Shown in pieces: positions 1-12,800 of a stretch of DNA of 64,000 nt. The stretch is from Anomaloglossus baeobatrachus. Lineage: Eukaryota; Chordata; Amphibia; Anura; Aromobatidae. The position numbers and the translations under genes were made by a program. The first letter of the stretch is position 1. The number at the start of each line of letters is the position of its first letter. A model generated the notes under the pieces. It worked only from the letters and a program-made list of their open reading frames with translations, searched no databases and was not told the origin of the DNA. Where the stretch lies: NCBI RefSeq assembly GCF_048569485.1, contig NC_134361.1:168185758-168249757 (forward strand), in the 5' to 3' direction.

Positions 1-1010
1 TATGTGTGTGTGGAACTCAGCCTCAGTCCAAAAATGTCTTTCAACTTGTTTACTCACGTTCAGCTGCTTTTGTGAGGTAACCCGGGCGATACTGAGATAG
101 ATTAGCGAGAACCAGGTATCCTTCAGGCTGGTGTAGGGGTGACTGCTGACTCGCCTTCCTAGCACTTCTTGTTTCAGACAACCCCTGACTTAAAGTACCG
201 TGGGATTCATCCAGGGAAGTCGCAGCTGCCTTTTCTCCCCTTTCTGGCCCGTTTGCTGGCAGCGTGGACCAAGGTGGATAGCTTCATGCTCAATCCTACT
301 TATGGGCCACCTCGTTGCTGCTGATGCTCGGGCTCTGTGTTCGTTGGTGTGGAACCTCTAGTCCCACCACCTGCAGGATTTAGCAGACCACTAAATGGAT
401 GTCTGGCTCTAGGGACCTGTTCCCCGTGCGTGCTTTATTACCAGGAGTACTCGTGCTCGACTCTTTACTGCTCTCTCTCTTCAGGTGTCTTTCAGGCTGA
501 CTGTGTGGCAATGTACTCCCCCGCCAGCAGCCACTACACTTGCAGGGTCTGACTAGTGTGTTCGCTCTCCTGCGTCTCCAGTTCAGACTCGGCTACCTCC
601 AGCTCCTCTCTCTGACTGCCACTGCAGCAACTCGTTTCCAGCTTCTCCACCACACCACTAGCTGACATGTGAAGGCACACCCCCTCCTGAGTCTGCCCAG
701 GAGTCCCCTCTAATGTGTGTGTGAGACCTGGTTAAAGTGTGTCTGTGTGTACACACCCTACTCAGCCTTTGGGATTACCTGCTTGCACTCACCCAGCATG
801 GGTGCAGTACTCAGTGGTGCCTGACCAGGTCAGGGGCACCACAGCTCCTTCACATGCATCTGCTTCTGTCAGCGGCCATTTTGGACTCGGAACCGTGTAT
901 GTTTAATAAAATATACTGAGAGTGGATGGATCCCCTGTGGACTCCGGGTCCAAGTCTTTCCATCTTTCCCTGTAATAGAGGGTGATTTCAAAAAGGAATG
1001 CGAGGACAAT
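1..1010. other. Gene-free stretch before the Penelope-like element; unclassified repeat
   Basis: No coding region is supported; the short open frames here have no recognisable domain. The sequence is C/T-rich with several CTG/CAG-type words and ends near an AATAAA at about 905, followed by the start of the Penelope-like coding block. It may be the untranslated leader of that element, or an older LTR-like repeat into which it inserted. I cannot decide which. Confidence 0.3.
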
Positions 1011-3742
1011 ATGCACAAATGCTCTATGCATTTGTTACAGCTTCTATCTAAACACAACAATTCCACCCTAGGCCAAATGGAGACCGAAATCGAGGTGCTC
1101 AAACGATCCATTCAGAGCTTATGTACACCTGAAGCTCTTAACAATTTCAATGAAGAGATTGAACGTGATGCACAGAAATGGGAGAAGGAGGTCTGTGATT
1201 TCAAGTCAAAAAAATTTCAGCGGGACACTAATGATTACAATTCTGAAAATGTGTACAAATGGAGCCATTGCTTCTCCAGAGGGAGAAATCCTTCCAAACA
1301 GGGTCATTCATCTCGATCTCGGTCCACCTCACTCATCTCTGATTCATCTATGGAAGATATCCTGTCGGGTTCCTCCGATAAGACACGTAACATACCCAAT
1401 GCTATTGGGGTAACAACTAGAAGTCGACAGAAGGAGCGCCGGGTGACCTCTAAACAGGCTATGGAGACCAGCACCAAAAATAAATTACAGGTAATCAACT
1501 TATCAACATGTATCCTTTCGGATGATGAGCTCGAGGTGTTGTCTAAAGGTCTCAACTTCTGTCCAACAAATTCCTTTAATTTGTTTGCAGCTTTGAAGGA
1601 CACGAACTTGTTTTCTCGCAAATTACTATTGAAGAAACTCTATACCCGTAAACAACTGATGAGTGAGATGAATCCGACAGAGAGAAATGCCCTGCAGGAT
1701 CTCCTGGAGGAACAAAATCCTACTACAGGTGGGTCCCCCAACTTGCTCAGACCTAGATCTATGAGGTTTCCCCCCTTGTCCCTCTGCCCGGCGATTGACA
1801 TTTTCACTAGACTTGTGACCGATGACCTTAAACAACTGTCAACACAACGTAAATTTGATAATCTTCCTCAATGTCAGAGGACAGCGGTCAAGCGGTTGCA
1901 GTTCTATGATGATGTCGTCATCAAGACGGCGGACAAGGGGGGGAACATCGTGATCTGGTCGGTGGACAAATATGAAAGAGAAGCTTATAGATAACTCTGT
2001 GACAAGACAATGTATTCACAATTGACTTGTAATTCCTTGACCTCCTTCTCTCGTGAATTAAAAAGGATCTTAATGAGTGCTCACAAGCAGGGAGTCATTG
2101 ATGGGAAGATGCTCGAGGGCCTGCTCACTAGCTTTCCTCATGTCCCTACTTTTTACCTATTACCTAAAATCCACAAAGATGCCCTCAACCCCCCGAGGCG
2201 TCCCATTGTGTCTGGCATAGGAGGGTTATGCGAACCCATTTGTAAGTTCATTGATTTTTATTTAAAACCTTTGGTAGAATGCCTACCCTCCTATGTCAAA
2301 GACACTATGGATGTCCTGGGGCGTCTTGATGGCATCTTTGTGGATAATGACATGCTCATGGTCTGTCCCGACGTGGAATCGCTTTACACCTGCATCGGAC
2401 ATGAAGATGGTCTGGAGGCGGTCCACTTCTACCTCACAACCTCCGGTTGCGATGGCACTTTGGTCGATTTAATACTCGAGCTGCTCAGTTTTGCCTTGAC
2501 CCATAATTTTTTTGTGTTTAAAGACCTTTTTTATCTACAGTGATGGGCGTGGCCTGTGCACCGGCCTACGCCAACCTTTTTTTGGGTTTCTGGGAAAGGT
2601 TGGTGTTCGTCGACGGGTGTTCGCAGGCCAGCGCCCATGTGCAGTGCTGGCTACGCTATATAGATGACATTTTTATTTGTGGCAGGGCTCTACTGAGCAG
2701 CTTGAATCATTTATGTGTGACCTGAATCATAATTCCCGTAACATCAAACTTACCTATAGGTACAATAGGTCCAATTTGGACTTTTTGGACATCGGTATTA
2801 TAGTGGATGGGGAGGGAGGCATTCAGGCCTACGTCTTCCGCAAGTACACGTCGGTCAATGCCCTCCTTCTGGCATCCTCAGATTATACATCTATCATACG
2901 TGCCATCCCAACCGGACAGTTCTTGAGGATGAAGCGGATCTGCTCCACCACATTCAACTTCAAATCCCAGTTGTCTGATCTCAGATGCAGGTTTAAAGCT
3001 AGGGGGTGTAGTAACAGATGTATTAAACAAGGTTACCTCCGTGCTAAAAATATTCCCCCCGAGACCAACTTTTCCATTATAATCCACGTCGGCCTCCCAT
3101 GGATAGTCAAATTAGGTTTATTAGTACTTTCAACAATCAGTGGGACACGATGAGGGACATCCTGGGCAAACATTGGTCAGTTTTATTTACTGACCCCACT
3201 TTGGCTGAAGTGTTGCCCAGAAGGCCCCTCATGACAGCTAGGAGAGCTAGGAACCTCGGGGATTTTCTCGTCAAAAGCCATTACATTCTTCCCCGCTGTA
3301 ATCCTTTTGGGTCGAGCGGACCTCTTTGAGGATGTTTTCCATGTGGCCATTGTTTGGCCTGTTGTAATGTCACTAGAACCTCCTCATTTGCATCCTCCGA
3401 TGGCATGTAGTTTACTATGCAACCTGTTTGCGCTCCCTGATATACGTGGGCCTTACCTCACGTGAATTACGTATACAAGTCAGGGAGCACGTCAGGGATA
3501 TTGTCGCTGCTGGTTCAGTGGAGGATGTCACTTTATTGAAGACACTCCCCCGCCACTTTAGGAGGTATCACGGCTGTGATCCTAGATCCCTAAAGGTCCG
3601 GGAAATCGATGTAGTCCACGGAGGTGTTCGGGGGGGCAATTTACGCAAGACTCTCGTACAACAGGAGTCGAGGTGGATTGTCTCCTTGAACACCTTAGTC
3701 CCTTATGGACTCAATGAGGGGGTCAGCTACTTTCTTTTGTAA
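1011..3742 (+). mobile_element. Penelope-like retroelement (PLE), broken copy with RT and GIY-YIG parts
   Basis: Family: Penelope-like elements, retroelements without a capsid whose single protein joins a telomerase-related reverse transcriptase to a GIY-YIG endonuclease. Parts seen in order: an N-terminal linker region with a charged coiled-coil-like stretch (1011-1994) ending in a KTADKGGN motif; RT motifs LPKIHK and RPIVSG and a DVESLYT-like block within 2010-2543; an MGVACAPAYANLF block followed by YIDDIFI, the catalytic box (2540-2725); RT thumb/connector sequence (2677-3329); and an endonuclease with LIYVGLTS...R..EH (3428-3742). The copy is broken by several lesions and spread over more than one frame, so it is a fossil. 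The DNA from 3743 to about 4060 is probably its 3' untranslated part. The GIY-YIG motif separates this from LINE and LTR elements; assignment to a Penelope subclade is not possible here. Confidence 0.85.
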
Positions 3743-4060
3743 GCTATAGACATCTCTCTTCCTCCATATGTGTGCTCTTATAGGGATACTAACATAATGG
3801 TGCACTCATGTGCACTAGGTTATTTTGTAATTAATTCCTGTGTTTTTCCCTGTGCCTGTGCTCTTTCTGCAGTCTTGATTTTCTTGGTTCCTGTACCAGG
3901 ATAATTTTTTGCATTATATAGGGACATTTGTACTTGTTTTATATGTATATGTAACTTGTATGTGGTTTTTAATCAACTCTTTTTCATACTTTATCATTTT
4001 TCTAATTTGACCCCTTTTTTGTTTATGGCTTATACAGGTGCACCATGTTTTCTGTGCTGG
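3743..4060 (+). other. Probable 3' untranslated tail of the Penelope-like element
   Basis: AT-rich sequence with no open frame, directly after the GIY-YIG part and before the gag-like scrap on the other strand. Assigned to the Penelope element only by position. Confidence 0.35.
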
Positions 4061-4064
4061 AAAA

Positions 4065-4258
4065 ATTATGTCCAAGCACATGACTTGGCTTCGCTTGAGT
4101 ACCTATTGGGCAGGGCAAGTTGAGGAGCGTGAGTCGGAGTCATCACAGTAGCTTGTGGTTTCTCCTCAACAGCCCGAAGCCTAGCCTCAAGCTGCTGTAT
4201 GTAGCGCTGTAAGTGATGGATAGCTGCCATACCAGCCAGACCCTTGGCTCAGTCGTAA
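4065..4258 (-). mobile_element. Gypsy-type internal scrap, gag start (fossil)
   Basis: Read on the minus strand, the DNA next to the LTR at 4259-5507 encodes a peptide like the N-terminal coiled coil of vertebrate Gypsy gag proteins. It contains LAGMAAIHHLQ and then a QQLEARLRAVEEK stretch. The LTR lies directly upstream in that orientation, which suits a 5' LTR plus the beginning of gag. The rest of the element is absent, so this is a remnant. Confidence 0.55.
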
Positions 4259-5507
4259 TGTTACGGAACTGCCTAATAAAAAGTGGACACAGGCTATCAG
4301 GCAGTCAGGGTCCACCGTGCAGAACAAATCTGCTGCTGGTGATAGCAGAAGGTTGGGGGAAACTATATCACAAAGTGGTAGTTGTCGCTGTTACCTCACA
4401 GCGGCACTAGGACCAACTGCGGTACTCCCTGTTAACTCACAGCGACTACCGAATTAGCATAAACGTAAATAAGGGAATGCTAATGAGCTTATGGCGAGTA
4501 CCTAAATAATAATAGAGGTGGACTTGTAGTTTCTGTCCAATCACAGAAACTACAAAAGTGTACGGATGGTTACCCCCAACCGTAGTCCACTAGCAAACTC
4601 CTCTGTTGCCTCACAGAGGTAAAGTATTATATATATAGTATGAAGGTAGGAAATCCGTTACCGGTCATAGAGATCCCCGACGCTAACCTCTATTAACTCA
4701 TAGAGGGTATGTTCCTAAGGTGTAGGTGCGAACAGTACTAGCCGTACTGTCTAAGCTCAATGTATAAATCCCTGCCTAAACCCCTTGTGCTTGCCGTACT
4801 GTAGGGAGCGAGGGAGCTCTCTATGCTAGCCACATAGTTACCTGAGAGCACAGTGAACGAGTTCCCTGCCTAAGCCCGGTTCCACTAAGGTGCGAGGAAG
4901 AGGGCACTAGCGGAGCACTAGTTAAGCACAGGTAAGGAGTGCTTAACCAGCGGGTGTTCACTGGCTTGTGACTGTAAGCATAGGCTAGCTAATATGAGAG
5001 GTCACACATGAGGTGGCTACCCCTTGCATTCACCTAGAACGACTGAGCGCCGAGCAGCGTGCTGCAGGGTTCTTTATAGATAAAGCACCTCTCACAAGAT
5101 GGAGGCACCCAGCAGCCAATCGGCTCTCGGCTAATCAGATTCGAGAACGTCAGCGGTGACGTCACCCGTGGCAAATCAGGAAGCAGAGCATCACAGTCAT
5201 GTGATCCCGCATCACCGATTACGTCACCCGCGGCCAATCAGCAAGCAGTGCATCACAGTCATGTGATCCCGCATCATTGATGACATCACCCGCGGCCAAT
5301 CAAGGGCTGCCACGTGGTGAGCATGCTCAGAACGAGCCAAAGCTGACTTAGTGCAGAAAGAAGCTTGTCTACTCACGCATGCGCAGAAGCCCCATTTCAG
5401 GACTTAGCCTCAGCCGCTAACGATTTCCCAGGCGGGTAGAACGCCATGGCAGAGCACCAGAGGGAGAAGAAGGAGGACGCGGGCCAGCAGATCCACAACC
5501 CGTAAGA
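4259..5507 (-). mobile_element. LTR of a Gypsy-like element (TGTTACGG family)
   Basis: The block starts with TGTTACGG and ends with a near match to its inverted complement, CCGTAAGA. It shares blocks with two other copies in the window (16130-17844 and 27296-29018): a gcagtcagggt..accgtgca start, TATA-like words, and a CpG-containing part rich in CCAATC-type words and tgacgtcac. No 5-bp target duplication flanks it, as expected if the low-coordinate side continues into internal sequence (the gag scrap). The relation to the other two copies is clear by eye; the Gypsy assignment rests on the gag scrap. Confidence 0.6.
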
Positions 5508-6257
5508 GGATTTTTAGAATTATTCATTCAGTGGTAAAATACACAGATACAAGGAAAAAAACATAGGGGCCTTAGGCACTGGCACAATAATAATAAAAGT
5601 ACATATAACATCCAGTTGTTTGTTTTTACATACATAGTAGGCATTACATGCCACACATCTACAATGAATATGTATATTGAAGTTTTACAAAATAGTATAA
5701 TCGAAGTATGCTACATGTCATTCCAATCACTAATCATATTTCATAACACTAGAACGTGGGCAGTCTGTATGGAAATACATAGGCTGTCAGCAATACCCTA
5801 TTCAGGTTAAATACCAATCACATGCCTCCATTACCCACATGCCAGTAATCTCTATATTACTACTATTTATTACAAACTGCCGGTTACGCGACTAACAACA
5901 GGAAGTATAATGTTATAAAGACAATTACACCACCTCTTTGCTGCTATAAGGATGTTGCTCCCCAAGTGGGTTTCTAGGTATCACATGCAATCACATTTAG
6001 CTACCATTCCCCATTTTCCAGGGACATGCATGTGCAATATATAAACACTAAAATAGCAGCAGTGCACGTAGTGTTAAAAACACTACTGTTACCCAAAAAG
6101 TCAGGGATGCCAGGTGATTTGAAAAGTGCCAAGTGCGATCGGGCTCCAGCCCCTACGATTGTTTCACAGACGCAAGTCCGCTTCTTCAGGGGGCTTTATT
6201 CAATAACAAAAGTCTCACATTTAAGAGAATCCATAAAGTAACTGATCACACTATATA
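5508..6257. other. AT-rich gene-free stretch ending in a Penelope-type UTR remnant
   Basis: No gene is supported. From about 6000 to 6250 the minus strand resembles the untranslated end of Penelope-like elements: it contains a degenerate hammerhead core at 6162-6189. The rest is AT-rich and unrecognised. Confidence 0.35.
6162..6189 (-). ncRNA. Degenerate hammerhead ribozyme core (Penelope type)
   Basis: On the minus strand the order is CTGAAGA, a stem CGGAC/GTCTG closing a TTGC loop, then GAAAC. The canonical core is CTGATGA - stem II - GAAA, so one core base differs. Hammerhead motifs in the terminal repeats of Penelope-like elements are established; this copy is probably inactive. Confidence 0.45.
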
Positions 6258-6977
6258 CAGTCATGGCCAAAAGTTTTGAGAATGACACTAAAATTATATT
6301 TTCACATGATCTGTTGCCCTCTGGTTTTTAATTGTGTTTGTCTGATGTTAACATCACATACAGAAATATATTTGCAATCATATTATGAGTACTAAAAGGT
6401 TATATTGACAGTTAGAATGAGTTAATGCAGCAAGTCAATATTTGCAGTGTTGACCCTTCTTCTTCAGGACCTCTGCAATTCTCCCTGGCATGCTCTCAAT
6501 CAACTTCTGGACCAAATCCTGACTGATAGCTGTCCATTCTTGCATAAGCAATGCTTGCATTGTGCCAGAATTTGTTGGTTTTTGTTTGTCCACCCCTCTC
6601 TTGATGATTGCCAACAAGTTCTCAATGGGATTAAGATCTGGGGAGTTTCCAGGCAATGGACCCAAAATCTCAAAATCAAAATGTTTTGTTCCATGAGCCA
6701 TTTAGTGATCACCTTTGCTTTATGGCAAGGTGCTCCATCATGCTGGAAAAGGCATTGCTGGGCGCCAAACTGCTCTTGGACAGTTGGGAGAAGTTGCTCT
6801 TGGAGGACATTCTGGTACCATTCTTTATTCATGGCTGTGTTTTTAGGCAAGACTGTGAGTGAGCCGATTCCCTTGGCTGAGAAGTAATCCCACACATGAA
6901 TCGTTTCAGGAGGCTTAACAGTTGGCTTGGTGTGGACATCAGCCCCTGGAGGGGTGTGGGGTGTATTGTTGCAGTAC
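6258..6977 (-). mobile_element. Tc1-like DNA transposon, truncated at its 5' side
   Basis: The element begins CAGTCATGGCCAAAAG next to a TA dinucleotide, a well-known style of Tc1 terminal inverted repeat. The opposite end is missing: similarity stops near 6977, where an LTR-like sequence begins. Inside is the C-terminal half of a transposase on the minus strand (separate entry). Confidence 0.8.
6435..6895 (-). pseudogene. Tc1-like transposase, C-terminal half, frameshifted
   Basis: The product would be a DDE transposase that cuts and pastes the element at TA sites. The second catalytic Asp lies in QHDGAPCHKAK and the catalytic Glu in NSPDLNPIENLL, the usual DD34E spacing. The two motifs are in different frames: 6895 down to about 6690, then another frame down to 6435 that ends in KKKGQHCKY. 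This indicates a frameshift near 6690. The N-terminal DNA-binding domains and the first Asp are missing. This is a dead fragment, clear in family but not usable as a gene. Confidence 0.85.
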
Positions 6978-6978
6978 C

Positions 6979-7419
6979 TGTGACGTCCTGGCTTGTCCAG
7001 GACGCCACATGATGATGTGGTAAAATAATAGGATTACTAAAAAGTAGTCTTCAGCGTAGTGTTAGTTATCCAGTTGTAAGCTTCTAAGTACAGTACATGA
7101 TTGCAATAGTATGTTCTATTCAAGAATCTCTAACATTTTAAGTTTTACAGGATTTTTAAGATAAAGACTCATAAAAGGGAACACTCCAAAGTATTACTTG
7201 CCTGGCAATTGCCTCTTAAATTCCAGTATCAATAGTCTGGTAGACCAGCCGGTCCTTGTTAGTTGACCTGCACTTATAATGTCCCAGCATTGCCCTCGTG
7301 ACAGATGTAGCTAGTCAATGGCTTCAGTGGTCTTGTGGTGTAGGATCGTCATCCGGTGAAAACAGTGATTGGCAGTAGCTGTTACTTCTGTATGGTCAGC
7401 TCAGTGGTCCCACATGACA
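6979..7419 (+). mobile_element. LTR-like fragment starting with a TGTGACG hairpin
   Basis: It begins with TGTGACGTCCTGG and its near-inverted complement, a terminal hairpin also seen at 55755-55785 (minus) and at 60819. A possible end is CCACATGACA at 7419. No matching target duplication was found, so the end is uncertain. Treated as an old LTR remnant. Confidence 0.35.
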
Positions 7420-8713
7420 GATTCTAAAGACCAGAGAGACCATTATATTAGGAATGTGGTAGTGGTGGGAAGTTTTCAAATAAATTCTTGACATTTTTTT
7501 CGCTTGACACATTCCTTGCTTTGTGGAAAGTTTTGAAAGATTTTGGTGAAGCCTTTAAAAACTAGAGGTCTGATGTCTTCCCCGAATTCTACCCAATTAA
7601 ATGCTAAAGGAGTCCTTGGGGGTCTTTCTTACTGGGGAGTGGTATTTGTCTCCACTTAATATGCCTCTTTTTTGTTCCCAGGTTTTCCTACCTTTAATGT
7701 GTGGGCTCTGATAGTTGATTTTGCAATCTATTTAATATGGCCCTTTTTTTTTTACTTTTTGCTTACCATTTTATATGATATTGGTACTCTCCTGGGATTC
7801 CTTTTCATTGTTTGAGATATGCACTTGCACTTTATATAAGATAGTTTAGTGGTATATTTATATTCATATACACCCCCCCCGCACTACCCACTAGTAGCTA
7901 TGACCATGAATTTTACATGTCCACTGTCCTTTTGTTATATGTATGTCTGATCCATTCTCACTGTAAATTAAAATTGCTGAAAATATTTATACATTATCAA
8001 ATAATAAAAGAAATATATTTGCATGATATAGTCCTTGTTCTCCTGTTTTGTATGTATTATGGAGTTATGCATTATCCCTTAGACCTATTGCTATAGGTTG
8101 TTAGGGATCTATTTAAGATGGTTCCATTGGGAATTCGTTTTTTAATCTTTAAAAACTAGAGATCTGATGTCTTCCCCAAATTCTACCCAATTCAAAGGCT
8201 AAAGGAGTCCTGAAGGCAAAGATTAATATTAGGTTTCTTAAATTATGAGCAAATAGATGAACTTTTTTTTTTTTTGCTTAAAATGGGATAAAGCACACCT
8301 CTATTAAAGATAGAAAGGACAGCTAAAGGGGTTATAGAGGAAGCTGATATTGTATTTAAAGTTTCTTGCAAAAATGGCACAAAGCACCAAAAATCTCTAA
8401 AATTATAGCATAGCTCCTAGTTGCACCAAAACTTGGGAAGGCTGCTTAGCTCTGCTTTCAGCAGATTGTTGTTTTTTTTTGCTGCAGTGTGACAGAGCTT
8501 ATTGCTATTGGTCTATTGCAACAGGGCTTTTAGTTCAGGCACTTAGTGACTGCAGACTTGTCATTCTACACTGGAAAACCCCTTTAAAGTTCGCAATTTT
8601 GCTTTCAAACACGGCTAGGATCTTTGCTACTATGTGCTCACAAGTGTACGCTAATGTATCATCATACTGTTTATTTGTGTATTGTTTTCCCTAACCCCTG
8701 GTGACTCAAGGCA
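7420..8713. other. Gene-free AT-rich DNA with a dispersed ~62-bp direct repeat
   Basis: No coding region is seen. One ~62-bp sequence occurs at 7555-7616 and again, slightly diverged, at 8149-8211, in the same orientation. Otherwise there are only homopolymer runs. Confidence 0.5.
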
Positions 8714-8721
8714 GTTATATT
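8714..8721. repeat. 8-bp target-site duplication, left of hAT copy 1
   Basis: GTTATATT here matches GTTACATT at 14881-14888 with one difference. Eight base pairs is the hAT signature. Confidence 0.8.
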
Positions 8722-9049
8722 TAGAGATGAGCGAACCAGCCACGGTTCGGCTCCAGTTCGGTTCGTCGAACGGAGGTCTCGTTCGAGTTCAGCTCGGCGA
8801 ACGTTCGACGAACCGAACTCGAACCGTATAAGAAACAATGGCAGGCAATCACAAACACATAAAAACACCTAGAAAACACCCTCAAATGTGTCCAAAAGGT
8901 GACAAACAACTCACAACACAACACAAACACATGGGAAAGTGACAAGGACATATACTCATGCGAAAACAAAACAGCTGGACAAGGAAAAAGAGGAGGAGAC
9001 ACAGATATAGGCATGGCACGCCCTTCTAAAATCATGTAAAACACCACAA

Positions 9050-9880
9050 GGTGACTCCAAGCGGAGTTCTCCCTTTTTTCCAAAAATTGGGCCACACACA
9101 CACACACCCACCCCTTCAGTGGCAGCACTTGTGCCCCAGTTGTACACTTCACAGGTAGATTTGCATCAAGCACATTCAAAAATACGCCATACTTAACCAT
9201 CCCCAAGATGACATCGGGGTAGTTAGCTAAGTCTTTGCTGAACCATGACTTGTTCATCTTGGCTCCTTTTAAAAAACACAGCAAGCAAGGGTTACTCCAA
9301 GCGGAGTCTCCTTTTTTACAAAAATTGGGCCCCACACACACCCACCCCATCAGTGGCAGCACTTGTGCCCCAGTTGTACACTTCACAGGTAGATTTGCAT
9401 CAAGCACATTCAAAAATACGCCATACTTAACCATCCCCAGGATGACACCGGGGTAGTTAGCTAAGTCTTTGCTGAACCATGACTTGTTCATCTTGGCTCC
9501 TTTTAAAAAACACAGCAAGCAAGGGTTACTCCAAGCGGAGTCTCCTTTTTTTCCAAAAATTGGGCCCCACACACACCCACCCCATCAGTGGCAGCACTTG
9601 TGCCCCAGTTGTACACTTCACAGGTAGATTTGCATCAAGCACATTCAAAAATACGCCATACTTAACCATCCCCAGGATGACACCGGGGTAGTTAGCTAAG
9701 TCTTTGCTGAACCATGACTTGTTCATCTTGGCTCCTGTTAAAAAACACAGCAAGCAAGGGTTACTCCAAGCGGAGTCTCCCTTTTTTTCCAAAAGATGGG
9801 CCACACAGACACCCCATCAGTGGCAGCACTTGTGCCCTAGTTGCAAACAGGATGTTTTGATTTGCATCAAGCACATTCCA
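9050..9880. repeat. ~235-bp tandem array (4 units) downstream of the hAT copy 1 transposase
   Basis: The landmark tccaagcggagt occurs near 9056, 9296, 9530 and 9765, giving spacings of 240, 234 and 235. These units read cagttgtacacttcac in their middle, like the edge units of the big array in copy 2, whereas the unit next to the gene reads gcaaacaggatgttttg. On the minus strand each unit contains a relative of the transposase 3' coding end. Confidence 0.9.
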
Positions 9881-9893
9881 AATCCACAAGCAT

Positions 9894-12800
9894 TTACTCT
9901 CCCCAGGATGACACAGGGGTAGTAAATTCCTTGTGGATCCATGACTTGTTCATTTTGATGAACGTTAGTCTGTCCACATTGTCACTGGACAGACGCGTGC
10001 GCTTATCTGTCAGCACACACCCAGCAGCACTGAAGATACATTCAGAAACAACGCTGGCAGCTGGACACGACAAAATCTCCAAGGCGTAAGTGGAGAGCTC
10101 TGGCCATTTTTCAAGATTTGAAGTCCAAAATGAGCAAGGCTCCATTTGCAAAGTCATGGCATCGATGTTCATTTGGAGATACTCCTGTATCATCCTCTCC
10201 AGCCGTTGACTATGTGTCAGACTTGTTGTCTCTGGTGGCCTTGCAAAGGACGGTCTAAAAAAATTATCAAAAGATTCAATAAAATTGCTGTTACCAGCAC
10301 CAGATACGGTGCTACTGGTACGGGTAGACTGTTGAAGATGACGAGACCGTCTCATGTTTGTCAAGTTACAACTGGGAGATTCACTCCCTGCACCTGCACG
10401 GTTGTTTGGTGGAAAAGCCGAGCTAAGATCGAGTAACAGCTTCTGCTGATACTCCTGCATACGTGCGTCCCTTTCTATGGCTGGAATTATGTCACAAAAT
10501 TTGGACTTGTACCGGGTATCTAATAGTGTGGCAAGCCAGTAGTCATCATCACTTCTAATTTTGACAATACGAGGGTCATGTTGGAGGTAGTGCAGCAAGA
10601 AGGAGCTCATGTGTCTTGCGCAGCCATGCGGACCAAGTCCACGCCGCTGTATTTGTGGCATAGAGGTGCTAACCGTTCTTTCTTCCTCTGACATCTCCCC
10701 CCAACCTCTTTCAACTGAAATTTGACCTAAGTCTCCCTCATCCGCTGAGTCTTCCATGTCCATGGACAGTTCGTCCTCCATTTCTTCATGTTCTCCTGCA
10801 CCTTCCTCAACATTTCGCCTGCTACCATGCGCCCTTGTTGATCCCTGTCCCCCATGGTCCCATGCCTGCCGCGTTGGTGATGATGAACGTCTGGACCTTG
10901 GTGATGTTATTGTGTCTTGCGCATATGAATCCTCCTGTAGTTTCTCCCCTTCCTGTTGTCCCACCCCCTGACTCCGAATAGTGTTTAGCGTGTGCTCCAG
11001 CATGTAAATGACTGGAATTGTCATGCTGATAATGGCATTGTCAGCGCTAAACCTATTCATCGCCATGTCGAAACTGTGCATAAGGGTGCATAGGTCCTTG
11101 ATCTGAGACCACTCCATCAGGGTGATCTTCCCCACCTCTGCATCTCGTTGGCCCAGGCTATACATCAAGACGTATTGCACCAGTGCTCAGCGGTGCCTCC
11201 ACAGTCGCTGTAACATGTGGAGAGTCGAATTCCAGCGTGTCGGCACATCGCATTTCAGGCGATGAACCGGCAGGCCAAAAGACTTCTGGAGCGATGCAAG
11301 TCGCTCAGCTGCGGCGGTTGAACGGCGGAAGTGAGCAGACAGTTTTCGTGCCCTGGTCAGAAGGCCATCTAGGCCGGGATAGTGTGTTAAAAATTGCTGG
11401 ACAACAAGGTTCAACACATGAGCCATACAAGGCACGTGTGTCACCTTGCCCAGGTGAAGGGCCGCACCCAGGTTTGCAGCATTGTCGCACACGGTCTTAC
11501 CAGGCTGCAGGTTGAGTGGAAACAACCATTTATTAAACTCAGTCTCCAGAGCTGCCCACAACTCAGCCGCTGTGTGACTCCTATTTCCAAGACATATCAA
11601 GCTAAAGACCGCCTGATGCCGTTGCGCTCTGCTGCCAGCATAGTAATGAGGGGTGCGTGATTCCTTCTGTGCAGTGAGAACGCTGGTGGCCTGACCAGGC
11701 AGGCTTGGGGCGGAGGTGGAGGACCCAGATGAGGTGGAGGAGGCAGAAGCAGTGGCGGAACTTGGACAGACAGAGGATTGACACACAAGTTGTGGGGACG
11801 GCAAGACTTGTGCAGCAGACCCTTCACCATCTATCACCATAGTTACCCAGTGGCCAGTCAGCGACATGTAACGTCCCTGTCCATGCTTACTGGTCCAAGT
11901 ATCGGTGCTGAAATGCACCTGTTGACACACAGTTTCTCGAGGAAGCGGTGATGTTGTGTGCGACATGCTGGTGTAGCGCGGGCACACCTTTCTTAGAGAA
12001 GTAGTGGCGACTGGGCATCTGGTACTGGGGCACAGCGACAGACATAAGGTCTCTAAAATCCTGTGTGTCCACCAGGCGGAAAGGCAGCGTTTCGGTAGCC
12101 AAGAGCTTACAGAGGGATAAAGTCAACCTCTTAGCTTTGTCATGGGTCGCAGGAAATGGCCTTTTATTTGTCCACATCTGAGGGACAGAGATCTGGCTGC
12201 TGTGTGTAGACGGTGTTGAGTAGGGTTTCCCTGGAAAAATGTAGCTTTGTGAGGAAAGTGCAGGCATAGACATGATGTTGCCTTCATCGAACGTTGGTGC
12301 TATCGATGTCTGAGAGAGCTGTACACACGTACTTGTTTCCCCTTCCAAACCAACTGACGACCTACCAAGCAAACTGCCTGTTGCGGTTACAGTGGTGGAA
12401 GTTGTGCGTGGAAAACCAGGTGTGACAGCTGTCCCCACAGTCCTAGTAGATGAAGAGCGTGCGGATGCACTGGAAGGGGCAGGCGGGGAATGGTTCGCTC
12501 CGCTAGGCCGCATTGCAGCACGGTGAGCTTCCCACTGGGACATATGATATTTATTCATGTGACGATTCATGGAAGAAGTTGTCAAACTGCTGAGGTTTTG
12601 CCCTCTACTAATAGAATCACGACAAATTTTACAGATCACATAATTTGCGCTATCTTTTTCTATGTCAAAAAAGGACCAGGCTAGGCAAGGCTTAGAGGGC
12701 ATGCGACCTGCTGAGCCCCCCCGACTAGTTCTCAGAGGCAGAGTGGTGGCTGAGGATGCAGTTGTAGACGTGCTACCAGTGCTCCGACTCTGTCCAGGAA

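Noticed and set aside
11183-11515. Plus-strand frames across the hAT transposase of copy 1
   Set aside because: Antisense shadows of the minus-strand pseudogene; the same shadows occur in copy 2.
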